Shown: one piece after another, positions 1-9,537 of the stretch
Layout of the letters: each line of letters opens with the position of its first letter
How positions within the stretch are numbered: the first letter of the stretch is position 1
Assembly: GCA_963693365.1 (NCBI GenBank)
Contig: CAVNZM010000044.1
Location: forward strand, 1 to 32,617
Origin: Amoebidium appalachense
Lineage: Eukaryota > Ichthyosporea
Length of the DNA: 32,617 nt
Direction of reading: 5' to 3'
The notes under the pieces: model-generated
Databases searched by the model: none
What the model saw: only the letters and a program-made list of their open reading frames with translations
Told to the model about the DNA's origin: nothing
Position numbers and translations under genes: made by a program

Positions 1-26
1 CTGCAGCGCTAGTTCTTGCGCTGCAA

Positions 27-1838
27 GTGTGCTCGTATCAAGCAAGTACTATGTTTTTAGTTGTTTGGGTCCTAACATGTCTAACCACCTTGGTGACAAC
101 AATGCCGGCCCTAGTGGCCTGCATGGGGGGGAAGCTAGAAACGCCGACCTCATTTTCCTTGAAGAACTCGGCTATAATGTTCCCCTTTCCCCCCCCGGCT
201 CTTCACCGTGGCACCCTCCTGGAGCAGACATTCCGTTGCTCGACCGTGTCTACTTCCGTTCACACGACATGCAACACGACAATCAATACTGCTTCTCTTT
301 TCATTCAGGGGAAACCGACTATGGCCAATCATTTGACCCCGAAGACCTGCCACCTGAAGACAATCGACATTCATCAGTCGACCTTCTCCACGGGCTATAT
401 GTCGAGGTCAACGCAAACGCAAGCCGAGGCACCAGACGCCCTGATACGCGCCCTAACGGAGTATGCAAATTTGCACAACAAGACGGGCGTGAGCCTGGCA
501 GCTTGGTGCTGGTGCGTTCTTGGGTGTCTCCTTCTGTTCGTGCTGCTGGCATTTTTGGTATCGAAGTTTGCCAGCTGTACAGCGCGCACGGCACTGTACC
601 GTTCGTCGACGGCACTCACCTTGCTCCACCAACAACTACTCGCCCTCGCGAATGTATTCACTTCCAGGCAAAACTACGCGTGCCTTTCAGGGCAGTCTTC
701 CCCCATCACTAAGTCACATGAATTTATCAACCAATTAGTGACTCTTAGTCGTGGTGAGCTTGACCTAGTGGTTACTTATTATGGTAACCGGGGCCCTCGA
801 AAATTTCATCCAAGCATGCTCCCCTCGTGGGTTCGTGCCGGACGGGGCCCCCGTAAGAACTCTGGCCGAGGTGGTAGGGGTGGACGTGGTGGTGGCCGGG
901 GGGGGCATAACAACCCCCCTCCTGCTGCCAACGAAAATGGGGATCGTAATGCAGGTGGCGGTGGCCCCCCACCTCCCCCGGACGGTGGTGCTGACGGTGG
1001 TGCCGGTGGTGCTAATGGTGCCGGAGGTGCTAACGGTGCTGGTGGTGCCGGTGGTGGTGGTGGTGATGGTGGTGATGACGGCGGTGACGGTGGTGATGAC
1101 GGTGACGGTAACGACGGCAACGGTGACGACCGGGAGGGGAAGGAAAAGATTCAACACATCCCCTCAGCAGCAATCCAGTCCCGTCCTATGCTCGAGGCAG
1201 ATGCCGATATCGACGAATTTTACAAACAACTCCAACATCATTTAATTTTCTTTTGTATTATGGAGTTGGTGGGCTTAAATCGCACGTTGATGTTTATTCG
1301 TATGTGCATGGGCCCCGGGGACCCCCGAGATGCTGCCGACAACGTCGACCTTTCCACGTGCACCGGCATCGACGATTTTTGGGCTAAGTTCCTTGAGAAG
1401 TATTTAGACAAGGAACGTAAGGAGGAGCATTTTAACGAGCTGAACAAGCTTCGTTTTATGCACACTCGGGCCTCGATAAAGACATTCCACAAGAAATTTA
1501 ATTGCATCGTCTCCAACTCGGGTCTCAAGAACATGCCCGAGGTTGTGCTTCATCATTACCAACGTACCCTCAACGACTACCCGGACCTTTGTTCCGAGGC
1601 CCGGGCTGCAACCACCCTCAAACAAGCCATGGGCCGTGTCATCCGACGGTATGAGGCTGATGTGGGTGCTCACAATTTAAAATGTAACCGTAATGTGGGT
1701 GCTGTAGATGAGATGGGTGGTGGTAGTGGGGGGCATGGTGGTGGTGGTGGTGGTCACGGGCCGGGGGGTGGCCACGGAGGTAGTGGGGGTAATGTTGGTG
1801 GTAAGGGTAAATCTAATGGGGGGGGGCAAATGGGCTAA
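27..1838 (+). CDS. gag: Gypsy Gag polyprotein (capsid region), frame broken at its 3' end
   Basis: Structural protein of a Ty3/gypsy element, expected to form virus-like particles that package element RNA. The frame is open from 27; its first ATG is at 51. In order: an uncertain N-terminus, a strongly hydrophobic stretch near residues 158-182 (Leu/Val/Cys-rich), an RGG/Gly-rich basic region and a long Gly/Asp/Asn low-complexity linker. The capsid-like domain then covers about residues 375-555, with the motifs DFWAKFLEKYLDKERKEEHF and FMHTRASIKTFHKKFN typical of the retrotransposon Gag family. It ends in a Gly/His-rich tail. The frame terminates at 1838 just after a G9 run, and the expected zinc knuckle continues in the next frame. 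The hydrophobic stretch is unusual for Gag and may be an artefact of the wrong upstream frame. Confidence 0.7.
   Translation: MCSYQASTMFLVVWVLTCLTTLVTTMPALVACMGGKLETPTSFSLKNSAIMFPFPPPALHRGTLLEQTFRCSTVSTSVHTTCNTTINTASLFIQGKPTMANHLTPKTCHLKTIDIHQSTFSTGYMSRSTQTQAEAPDALIRALTEYANLHNKTGVSLAAWCWCVLGCLLLFVLLAFLVSKFASCTARTALYRSSTALTLLHQQLLALANVFTSRQNYACLSGQSSPITKSHEFINQLVTLSRGELDLVVTYYGNRGPRKFHPSMLPSWVRAGRGPRKNSGRGGRGGRGGGRGGHNNPPPAANENGDRNAGGGGPPPPPDGGADGGAGGANGAGGANGAGGAGGGGGDGGDDGGDGGDDGDGNDGNGDDREGKEKIQHIPSAAIQSRPMLEADADIDEFYKQLQHHLIFFCIMELVGLNRTLMFIRMCMGPGDPRDAADNVDLSTCTGIDDFWAKFLEKYLDKERKEEHFNELNKLRFMHTRASIKTFHKKFNCIVSNSGLKNMPEVVLHHYQRTLNDYPDLCSEARAATTLKQAMGRVIRRYEADVGAHNLKCNRNVGAVDEMGGGSGGHGGGGGGHGPGGGHGGSGGNVGGKGKSNGGGQMG
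77..712 (+). CDS. Alternative N-terminal reading frame of the gypsy Gag region
   Basis: This frame opens with ATG at 77 and encodes a hydrophilic, acidic, Pro/Asp-rich protein (begins MSNHLGDNNAGPSG) up to a stop at 712. It overlaps the long Gag frame, which is open from 27. The first 110 codons or so look more protein-like here. After about position 405 the other frame looks better (an amphipathic stretch EAPDALIRALTEYANL). The simplest reading is that the true Gag N-terminus is in this frame and an indel near 400-415 moved it. A separate overlapping gene cannot be excluded. No domain was recognised. Confidence 0.4.
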   Translation: MSNHLGDNNAGPSGLHGGEARNADLIFLEELGYNVPLSPPGSSPWHPPGADIPLLDRVYFRSHDMQHDNQYCFSFHSGETDYGQSFDPEDLPPEDNRHSSVDLLHGLYVEVNANASRGTRRPDTRPNGVCKFAQQDGREPGSLVLVRSWVSPSVRAAGIFGIEVCQLYSAHGTVPFVDGTHLAPPTTTRPRECIHFQAKLRVPFRAVFPHH

Positions 1839-1959
1839 GGATAATAAGAAAGATAAGAGGGGGCCCAATTGTTGGGCTTGCAAGCAGCCGGGGCATCGTT
1901 TTAAAGATTGCCCCACCCGAGCTGCCAAGAAGAACAAGGGCAAGCAAAGTGATAAATAG
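1819..1959 (+). CDS. Gag nucleocapsid zinc knuckle (frame-shifted continuation)
   Basis: This short frame encodes a basic peptide with one CX2CX4HX4C knuckle (CWACKQPGHRFKDC) followed by a Lys-rich tail, ending in TAG at 1957-1959. This is the RNA-binding nucleocapsid end of Gag. It lies one base out of frame with the capsid ORF, and the switch falls in or next to the G9 run at 1818-1826. One base fewer there would join the two frames. Downstream of the TAG the same frame stays open to about 2175 as a Pro-rich stretch, so read-through or a lost stop is possible. Confidence 0.65.
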   Translation, partial: GGGKWAKDNKKDKRGPNCWACKQPGHRFKDCPTRAAKKNKGKQSDK

Positions 1960-2180
1960 GTAATTGCCGGTGCTGGAAGCACGAATACGGCATGTATTGC
2001 ACATTGTGACCCAGTGGGTCACGAAAAAGTAATTAAAAATGTGCCTATACCATGTGCTTCTGCCCCGGCTTCTTCTGATATTCCCCCCTCCGAGCCCCCT
2101 TCCCCCGACCCCCGACCCCCCACCCCCCCACACCTATCCCCCCCACAAAGAAACTTCGAACACTCGATAGAATAAGAAAA

Positions 2181-4613
2181 GTGTTCGATATAAGTGCCAT
2201 ATGCAATGCAGGAAGACGTATCTATGTTAATGTTACGTTGAGTAATGAAAAATACTTTGCATTGTTTGACACTGGGGCATCATTCACGGTGGTTAGTGAA
2301 GCTGTTTTTTCCCGACACATGCAGGAGTTTGCTTTGCAACCCTCGGATGTGATTGTTACTTCTGTAAGGAAAAACGATAAAGCTCTAGCTGTGAGTGGTG
2401 AAGTGATGCTCCCGTTATGCCTCGGTTCTCAAACATTCATGTGGCCTTGCTTAGTAATTAAAAATATTAAGCATGACATGATTATTGGGAACGATTTTGC
2501 CAACAAACACATTGCCACCACTAATCATCAAGCACACTCACTAACACTGGTGTCGGGGATGGTGGTGCCGACGTCATCTTTGCACACCCCCTACACAATG
2601 TGTCCTGTTACCGTCAAGCACGACACCACCGTCAAATCTGGCTTTGGATGTGTATTACGTGCAACGGTGCAGGTTACTGCTGCTGCTGCTGCTGCTGGCA
2701 CCCTCGGTATCTTCGAGCCTACTCGTGAATTTCGAGATAAGTTCCCCCCCACCATCTGTGAAATTAGTGTGGATAAATCTATTGCTGTTGTGTGCGAAAA
2801 TGGTGTGGGTCCGGATTTGAACGTGTTCGGTACCATCGGTCATTTCGTTCCTACGAGCCGACATGAGTACATACACGAACTGAGTGTTTTGCAAGCCGAA
2901 CCCCACCCCAGTCGTACACAAACCGTCGTTGGTGCAATAGCGCAGTGCATCAGGTGGGCAACGGGGGGTGGAGAAGGTTGCCTACCCAATTCACCTCCGG
3001 CCGTGCCACCGGGCCGGGTGCCTACCGATAACATGTGTGGGCACGAAGGGCATGTGAGTGGGACACGAGGCGGTCCGATACACTCACCGATCGACCAATC
3101 AATGTGTGCCGTTGATCATGAAAAACCCCCCCCGCGAAAAATTTCGGAAATTTCGGGTGGGGGTGCACACGATGCCGGCCAGGCTCCCCACGGTTTTGAT
3201 TGGAATAGGGTGCCTCAGAGTATGCTTCCGGAGGTTAAGAAATTATTAGAAGCACACTCTCGTTGCTTCACCACTACGGACCCCGACGAATTTCCTCAGA
3301 TTAAAGGATTCACCATGCACATAGACACGGGAGATAACCCACCGATTCGATTAAAACAGTGGAGGTTGGAACAAGTGAAAGAGCAGGCTGCAAAGGAGAT
3401 CGTGGAGGATATGTGTCATAGAGGGCAGATGGAACAAGCACACAGTCAGTATAATTCACCCACCATCGTAATACGAAAACCAAACGGAAAATACCGTCTG
3501 CTGACTGATTTTCGTGCTCTTAACAAGCAAATTCGAAAATCTGCCTGGCCCATGCCCAACTTGCAACAACAAATAGAGAAGTTGGCTGGGTATAAGTATT
3601 TCTGTAAAGCTGATATGTCGGGTGCCTTTTACCAAATACTGCTAGACGCTGAGTCACGTGAAAAAACAGGATTTTCTGTGGCTGGTGTGCAGTATCGTTA
3701 TTGTGTGGCACCACAGGGGCTCAGTACTTCCCCGTCCCAGCTAGCATCTATCATGACACAGATTTTGGCCCCCCTGGCCGAAGATGTGGTGATATATGCC
3801 GATGATTTACTAACTGTGGGTGCACACACCGAAACAGAATTAATACAGAAGCTTGACCGACTTTTTACCCGTCTCGGTGAATATGGTGTTAAGCTCGATG
3901 GGGCAAAGACATATATTGGGCTAACGGAAATACCGTTTTTGGGTTGGATTGTAGGTGTGAATGGCATTCGGCCCGACCCGAAAAAGGTTCAGGCAGTGAA
4001 AGATTGGCCGGTACCAAACACACTACACCAACTCCGGGGTTTTCTGGGTATTACTTCCTATCTCCGCCGTCACATTTTAAATTATGCAGAGCGAGCCCGA
4101 CCCATGAATGCCGAGTGTTACGGAGAAAAACACCGACGGTTAAAATGGACGGACGAATTAGATCGCTCGTTTAAAGATTTAAAATCGGCGTTATCGGAGG
4201 AAGTGCTTGCCCTGCCCGATCTTTCCCCCACGGGGGGTCAGTTTCTTATTCGTTGTGATGCTAGTCGGTTCTCGGAAGGGGCTTGCCTGTATCAAAAACA
4301 AAAAGATGGCAAGTTCCGCACGGTGGCATATGCCTCCCGGATGTTTCAACCTACCGAACGTAGGTGGAGCAACATCGAACGAGAAACGCATGCAATCTAT
4401 TGGGCACTGAAAGAGTTTAGGGTGTACGTGTATGGTCGAGTAAATACTATTGTGGAAAGTGACCATAAGCCCTGTCTTTCTCTTAAAGGTGTCAAACGGA
4501 TAGCAAACGAACGGATGCAACGGTGGGCTTTGGAAATGCAGGAGTATGATTTCGATCTATACTACCGTCCTGGCCCTACCATGCACGATGCTGATGGGTT
4601 AAGCCGTATATGA
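2181..4613 (+). CDS. pol: Gypsy Pol: aspartic protease, reverse transcriptase, RNase H
   Basis: Polyprotein that matures element proteins and copies element RNA to DNA. The protease is near the start (FALFDTGAS at about residues 26-34; MIIGNDF near 97). After a variable Pro/Gly-rich linker comes the RT, with KPNGKYRLLTDFRALN, APQGLSTSPSQ, the catalytic VIYADDLL near residue 540 and FLGW. RNase H follows, with LIRCDAS near 690, the RETHAIYWALKEF helix, VESDHKP and the closing HDADGLSRI. The frame has no ATG start and is open back to about 2079 (Pro-rich), in the -1 frame relative to the zinc knuckle. That fits Gag-Pol frameshift expression, except that the Gag TAG lies upstream of the overlap. 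It ends in TGA at 4611-4613 and the same frame then continues into integrase. Confidence 0.9.
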   Translation: MFDISAICNAGRRIYVNVTLSNEKYFALFDTGASFTVVSEAVFSRHMQEFALQPSDVIVTSVRKNDKALAVSGEVMLPLCLGSQTFMWPCLVIKNIKHDMIIGNDFANKHIATTNHQAHSLTLVSGMVVPTSSLHTPYTMCPVTVKHDTTVKSGFGCVLRATVQVTAAAAAAGTLGIFEPTREFRDKFPPTICEISVDKSIAVVCENGVGPDLNVFGTIGHFVPTSRHEYIHELSVLQAEPHPSRTQTVVGAIAQCIRWATGGGEGCLPNSPPAVPPGRVPTDNMCGHEGHVSGTRGGPIHSPIDQSMCAVDHEKPPPRKISEISGGGAHDAGQAPHGFDWNRVPQSMLPEVKKLLEAHSRCFTTTDPDEFPQIKGFTMHIDTGDNPPIRLKQWRLEQVKEQAAKEIVEDMCHRGQMEQAHSQYNSPTIVIRKPNGKYRLLTDFRALNKQIRKSAWPMPNLQQQIEKLAGYKYFCKADMSGAFYQILLDAESREKTGFSVAGVQYRYCVAPQGLSTSPSQLASIMTQILAPLAEDVVIYADDLLTVGAHTETELIQKLDRLFTRLGEYGVKLDGAKTYIGLTEIPFLGWIVGVNGIRPDPKKVQAVKDWPVPNTLHQLRGFLGITSYLRRHILNYAERARPMNAECYGEKHRRLKWTDELDRSFKDLKSALSEEVLALPDLSPTGGQFLIRCDASRFSEGACLYQKQKDGKFRTVAYASRMFQPTERRWSNIERETHAIYWALKEFRVYVYGRVNTIVESDHKPCLSLKGVKRIANERMQRWALEMQEYDFDLYYRPGPTMHDADGLSRI

Positions 4614-4658
4614 TATATTCTGCATGAGAACGAAAACATACCACTGGAAAGGTGGGAT

Positions 4659-5234
4659 GTGAAAAAGGAATTACAAGAGGTTCTCACAGCAGATTTATCC
4701 GAGCTTAGCTCGCAACCAGCCGAAGTGTTTGTTGATTGGGGTGATGCACTCGAATTCACACACATTTTCGATCCAGACCGCTTGAAATGTGCACAAATTT
4801 CTGCACTCAGTCAAGCCGGCCTGCCCTCCCTTTCTGCACTCGGTGGTGCCGGCTATCAGAAGGAAGCAATTATGATGGCACAGGGGGGGGACAAAATGTG
4901 TAAGGATATAATCACGTGGCTACGGTGGCTTGCCTCCCTCGATGCCGAGGCCAAACGGGAATGGCAGGCAGGGGGGGAACGAGCTGCACACGGTCTTAAT
5001 CTTGAGTATTTCGGATACAAAAAGGTTAAGAAAATAGCACAAATGTGTGTGATAGAGGATGACGTGCTTTATCATGTGGCTAAGGATGGTCGTCGTTGCC
5101 TGTACATCAGCAAACCCCCACCCCCCGCTAAATTGTATCCTCGTACACATTTTGAACACTTGAATGTCCAAAAATGTTCAAAAATTCGTACATTCAGTGA
5201 ATCGTATATGGATACCTATTCGAATGCCACCTGA
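4659..5234 (+). pseudogene. Gypsy integrase N-terminal remnant
   Basis: This frame is in phase with Pol and directly follows its TGA; it is open from 4614. It covers the linker after RNase H and the sequence that normally precedes the integrase HHCC zinc domain (CVIEDDVLYHVAKDGRRCLY followed by a KPPPPAK segment). From about residue 150 the similarity stops: no complete H-H-C-C set and no DDE core follow. Integrase is therefore lost by truncation. The last 30 or so residues are probably flanking DNA read as protein. Confidence 0.6.
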
Positions 5235-5636
5235 CACCACATGGTATATGTGTGTACCTAGCCGAATACTACATGAATACATGCCCAAGTAACCTTGTGA
5301 ATGCACACTAGATAACGTATGAATGCACTATAGATACCGTATTCATACCACTTGGACACCGTGTTCTGAGTATACACGTACATACGCGTACATGACCAGA
5401 CATTCAGTTGGAATACATATTTGTGTATATGGGGTACATGTGGAGTGCTTTATAAATACCCGTTCAGTGACACTGAACGTCCACGAATACACTATGTGAA
5501 TGTTTCGAAAAATACCCACAAACACGATCTGAGTACGACATATGTGTTCATGAATAGTAACTGCGAACGTTATTCGGTACACATATGTACTAAAAAGACC
5601 GTCGTCATCCTTAATGATAATTCGCACAGATCTATT
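5235..5636. other. AT-rich non-coding stretch with short repeats
   Basis: No supported gene. It holds a 22-bp imperfect tandem pair (5299-5320 and 5321-5342, each starting GAATGCAC and ending CGTAT) and many GAATAC-type words. A near-perfect palindrome lies at 5461-5479 (9-bp arms CGTTCAGTG/CACTGAACG around one base). It may be the 3' flank of the truncated gypsy copy. Confidence 0.5.
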
Positions 5637-5658
5637 CGGACACTTTTGTCCTAATTAA
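5637..5658 (+). repeat. Candidate left terminal inverted repeat of piggyBac-like element
   Basis: It pairs imperfectly with 7645-7666 in inverted orientation. The outer six bases CGGACA and the inner block GTCCTAATTAA match, and the middle differs. It contains the small palindrome GGACA-CTTT-TGTCC, which recurs directly at 7621-7634. Confidence 0.4.
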
Positions 5659-6102
5659 CCTATTTTTAGACGATCGCGCTATTTCTAGCGCAGTTGCATA
5701 GTAACCAGGCCTCAAAAAGGTGAAAAACGTGAAATTCACGTCATTTCGACATAGTAACATATATAACATGTAGGGTCTCCGACGCCATCTCTTGGGCGCA
5801 TTTGGTCATCGAAGTTGGCGACCTTCTAAGAAAACACGTGGTTTTTCCGCTAAATTTTAATTTAAACTTATATAACTTTGGTTGTGTGTTTCTGGAGCGG
5901 CTAAGACCACTATGTGCTGCTAGCTAGAGATATAGGCTAACGCATGCAAAAAACCCGACCACCTAATCTTAATTCTGACACAACCTACCTAAGGTCCAAC
6001 TTAGGGCACTTTTATCGAGAAGACCTTACTAATCCACACTGTCCCTGTTACCACCCGTTCTACTTCTAAGACAATGTTTACGACTTTTCTTCAATTTTCC
6101 TG

Positions 6103-7235
6103 CTAGTTAATGAGGAAAATAAGTACGAAAGGTTTTAAACGTGGTTCTTCTTTACACTTGTTGCTACTAGTTCCAGTCCCTTCTATTGTAGAAAGACAAA
6201 ATAAAGGAAGCTTATACCCCACGAAAGGTATGCTCGAGATCACAAACCCAAAGCAGTCTGCAAAGTCTGCAACTTTACGTCCCCCCCCCCCCCCCCCCCC
6301 CCCCCTCCTCTCTCTCTCACACCTACTGCTCCTGCTCTGGTTCTGCGGTGGCGTACAGGCACCCCCTTTTCCAGGTGCAGCTCGTAGCAGTTGCGATCTG
6401 AAATTTTGTAGCACAATGCCACACCGCACCTTGCTGCACATCCAGCGCACCCTGCTGCGCTTGTATCCCTTTTGATCCGTGCGCACGCACATAACACAGT
6501 CGAGCCGCTTGCCGGAACCAATAAGCACCGGGTGACAGAGGTTGCTTCGTTTGGCGGTTGTGGTGTTTGTTGACAGCGAGTTTAGTATGCGCGCGCTTTG
6601 TTTGCCGGCTTGCAGAAGTGGGTTGTTAAGAAGTTCACCCGCAAGTTTTTCGCGCCACTGCTCGTTTGAAAGTGCATTCTTGTCCCCGTCTGCAATGAAA
6701 TGCTTGTAGGCCAGGTAGGTGTTTACAAACACCATACCAACTAACCCAGCAAAGGTGCGGTGCCAGGGTGTGTGGGGGACCCATGCCTGCTCGAGTGAAC
6801 TGTTCCCTTGCCGGAGTTTGTTGTGTACGTCTGCACTGTTGAAATATGTGAAGTATTCGCGCACTGCTTTTGGCATGGGCACTTGTGTTCCGTTTTTTGT
6901 GATACGGGGAGCTCCTGCTTCCGTACTTCCTGCCGTCGTTACTACACGCATGCTGAAATCCTTATGCTGCCAACGTATGGGGGGGATGGGAGAGGGAGAG
7001 GGCGAGCCCCCCGCCCCCCCCCCCCCCCTCCCCCCTCCCCCCAATAAAAAGGATATATACGCCTTCGCACATCCCACAACTAGCTGAATCTTGCTCCGTG
7101 GTACTTCTTCTACTTTCCCGTCGTAGTCTATGTGTACCAACCATTTATTGTTCTTTAATACTTGCACAGTTGTGCCTGTGAGCTGTTTCGTTTCCCATTC
7201 TTCACCAACCGCTCTTTACTCCAACGTTCATCATC
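6103..7235 (-). pseudogene. piggyBac-type transposase, C-terminal part (DDE_Tnp_1_7-like)
   Basis: Cut-and-paste transposase fragment. Read on -, the frame is open from about 7228 after a TAA and has no good ATG. It shows a short basic region ending KVEEVPRSKIQLV, then a Gly-rich interruption matching a G-rich stretch. The family's C-terminal catalytic part follows: WQHKDFSMRVVTTAG, then PKAVREYFTYFNSADVHNKL (equivalent to the YNxxMGGVD region) and VFVNTYLAYKHF with a following LSNEQWREKLAGELL helix. A Cys-rich zinc-ribbon-like end follows (DCVMC...WMCSKVRC). The interruption (about 6968-7078) ends in GGCAG before HKDF and may be an intron. After the Cys motif the frame runs into low-complexity Gly, so the real stop may be earlier. 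The N-terminal half is missing. Confidence 0.65.
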
Positions 7236-7640
7236 GTTCCTGACTTTACCATCAAAGATGCATGCAAAAACCCAAACTCTCTGGTCTTTCCTTAAACGCC
7301 TAACCATTTTCTTTTCTTTTCACTTATTTCTACCCTAATTCTACCTTGTTCTTTTTGTTTTCTAGCGCGCAAACTATCATGCGGTGTCTTTTAGTTCGGT
7401 AACCAAACGGTGTCCGTGATCGGACAGTCGGACACCCCAAAACTGGGGGAAAACGGTTGCACCCATGATCTTTTGCGCGCCAAAAGCTACTCACCCTGCA
7501 GTCCTATTGGTTTTCTATAAAGAAAAAAAAGGCAGGAAAATACTAGACCTCATTGGCCATACCCAGCTTGTGGGGTGTTTCCTAGCGAAAACAACGCTAG
7601 CGACGCCGCCGAAAAAGATAGGACACTTTTGTCCTTTTTA
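7167..7640. other. Non-coding end of the piggyBac-like element
   Basis: Apart from the last transposase codons (to about 7235), no gene is seen. The stretch contains hairpins at 7409-7436 and 7582-7600 and repeated GGAC...GTCC words, which could be subterminal transposase binding sites (inference). Confidence 0.4.
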
Positions 7641-7644
7641 GCCA

Positions 7645-7666
7645 TTAATTAGGACCGATTTGTCCG
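7645..7666 (-). repeat. Candidate right terminal inverted repeat of piggyBac-like element
   Basis: Inverted partner of 5637-5658, starting at TTAATTAGGACC on the + strand. The two copies share the inner GTCCTAATTAA block and the outer CGGACA when read from outside inwards. Confidence 0.4.
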
Positions 7667-7771
7667 GTTATGCGGATTATCATTAAAGTCATCTGTTGGA
7701 TGGCTGGAGGTTGTCGTGATGATATCTTAAACCCCCACCTCCCCTCCCCCTCCCCCCCCCCCCCCCCCCCC

Positions 7772-8335
7772 ACCCCACATGAACCTTTGACGATCGATGA
7801 CGACGATGAGGTGCCAGACCCACAGGGTCTTTTCCTGGGGACCACCACCCACCCCACATGAACCTTTGACGATCGATGACAACGACGAGGTGCCAGACCC
7901 ACAGGGTCTTGCCTCCATACTTTATTTACCTTAACAGGACAAAGAGCCGGTACCCACCTATGGGTGCTAAACATGCACATGATCATTCATGTGCTATAAG
8001 AGCAACACAGAAACGAAACACGGAAACAACAGCAGCCATAGGACAAAGAGCCCCAGACCCACAGGGTCTTGCCTCCATACTTTATTTACCTTAACAGGAC
8101 AAAGAGCCGGTACCCACCTATGGGTGCTAAACATGCACATGATCATTCATGTGCTATAAGAGCAACACAGAAACGAAACACGGAAACAACAGCAGCCATA
8201 GGACAAAGAGCCCCAGACCCACAGGGTCTTGCCTCCATACTTTATTTACCTTAACAGGACAAAGAGCCGGTACCCACCTATGAAACGAAAAACGGAAACA
8301 ACAGCAGCCATCGGACAAAGAGCCAGTACCCACCT
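7772..8335 (+). repeat. Composite tandem repeat: 79-bp unit x2 then 160-bp unit x2.7
   Basis: A 79-bp unit starting ACCCCACATGAACC occurs at 7772 and 7851. It runs into a 160-bp unit starting CCAGACCCACAGGGTCTT at 7893, 8053 and 8213; the third copy has an internal deletion of about 50 bp. Copies are near identical, which indicates recent amplification. The open frames across the array (for example 7876-8094 and 8069-8254) are the same sequence read twice and are not supported as genes. Confidence 0.85.
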
Positions 8336-8453
8336 CTAGATGATAACGTAGCCTTATAGCTGCTGATGACTTCATGGGCCAACCTTGCCAAAACCTGTAA
8401 AGGAACTCGAGCTAAGAATTAGCTCATTCTACTTGCGAGAAGTGGGGGGGAGA

Positions 8454-8476
8454 GGGGGGGGGGGGGGGGGGGGGGG
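8454..8476 (+). repeat. Poly-G tract (about 23 bp)
   Basis: Uninterrupted G run in otherwise unannotated DNA (8336-8558), with no gene seen nearby. Confidence 0.9.
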
Positions 8477-8558
8477 ACTGAGGGGGCTGACTGAGAGTGG
8501 CAAAAAAAGAGTCGACAGAACCAACCTCAAACATAGTAAGGACGGAAACCCGGACCAG

Positions 8559-8630
8559 AACTTATGAAGTCTAGAGAAGCAGAAAATAGCTTGAACGATC
8601 GGTGGAGGGGATGATCATCAGCAAAGGCCA
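8559..8630 (+). repeat. Fragment of dispersed CA-tailed repeat family
   Basis: The segment starting AACTTATGAAGTCTAGAG matches the 155-bp repeats at 11756-12066 for about 40 bp, then diverges while keeping GGTGGA..GGGATGAT. It is one of four copies in the window. Confidence 0.7.
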
Positions 8631-9537
8631 CCCACCCATCCATTCGGTATCATTCGGGCATCATGGATATTAGAATGATAGTACCCATACACGAACCCAC
8701 CCTTCATCCAACAATATATCAGTCTGATACTCTTTTTGTTAAATCCTAATATCCGGTTATTTTAAGATATTAGAATGATATCCATGTCTAGATATCATTC
8801 TGATATTGGGATAGCCCCCGAAAAAGCCCGAAAAGCCCCCGAAAAAAGGCGTTGTTCTACTTGTTGCTCTATCCTTTGGCCATCCCGCTATGTATCATTC
8901 TGATAACATAATAGATATTGGAATGATACATACCCTCAAATGCTCTACGTTTTCAGATAGGGGTAAACATATCTGAATGAGACTTGAATAGTACATTACA
9001 AAGTACAAAAAGTGCCCTCGTTGGTCATAAACGGTTATCCAAATGATATCATAATGATATCATTGCAAGAACGGGAGGTGTATTATAATATCATTGTATG
9101 CCCTATTATGGTATTGGTATGATAGAAGAAAATGAAATTATCTTCCTTTCCTGATATCAGAATGGTCTCATTCTAATACCGTGAATGATATCCAAATGAT
9201 ATCTATTGTAGAAAAGGGGGTGTATTATAATATCTTTGAATGCCCTATTATGGTATTGGTATGATAGAGGAAAATGTAACGAAATTCCTTTCCTAATATC
9301 ATATTGGTGTCATTCTAATATCGTGAATTCCAAAACCTCATATCATAATAGCACTATTCCAATATCTTAAAATCGTGGAACATTTAAATCTGTACCCTAT
9401 TATAGTATCATAATTGAGAGACATGTATATCATTATGGTCACCTTTGATTGTCGTTGTGGGCATCATAATGGTCACTTAAAATATATCATTCGTGTACCA
9501 TAATGGTACCATTTTATTGATTCGTTCCGTCGTCGAC

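Larger units (their letters stand above)
1..5135 (+). mobile_element. Ty3/gypsy-type LTR retrotransposon, truncated at both ends
   Basis: The order Gag, CCHC knuckle, aspartic protease, RT, RNase H and start of integrase on the + strand is that of a Ty3/gypsy element. No LTR is visible: the 5' part lies outside the window, and the 3' part stops inside the integrase zinc-binding region near 5105-5135, after which the DNA is AT-rich and non-coding. Several lesions (frame change in a G9 run, in-frame TGA, truncated integrase) indicate an inactive copy. The exact 3' breakpoint is inferred from where protein similarity fades. Confidence 0.85.
5637..7666 (-). mobile_element. piggyBac-like DNA transposon remnant
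   Basis: The segment encloses a piggyBac-type transposase C-terminus on the - strand. Candidate imperfect terminal inverted repeats of about 22 bp lie at 5637-5658 and 7645-7666: both read CGGACA, then a variable core, then GTCCTAATTAA from outside inwards. TTAA, the piggyBac target, occurs at 5655-5658 and 7645-7648, but the repeats extend outside it, so the true ends are uncertain. Both ends carry hairpins with GCGCTA- or CTAGCG-type arms (5676-5691; 7582-7600), plus another at 7409-7436 (GGTGTCCG/CGGACACC). The transposase N-terminus with the first catalytic Asp residues is absent, so the copy is defective. Confidence 0.6.

Noticed and set aside
7876-8254. Two overlapping near-identical frames (PPYFIYLNRTKSRY..)
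   Set aside because: 160-bp tandem repeat units; no independent coding evidence.
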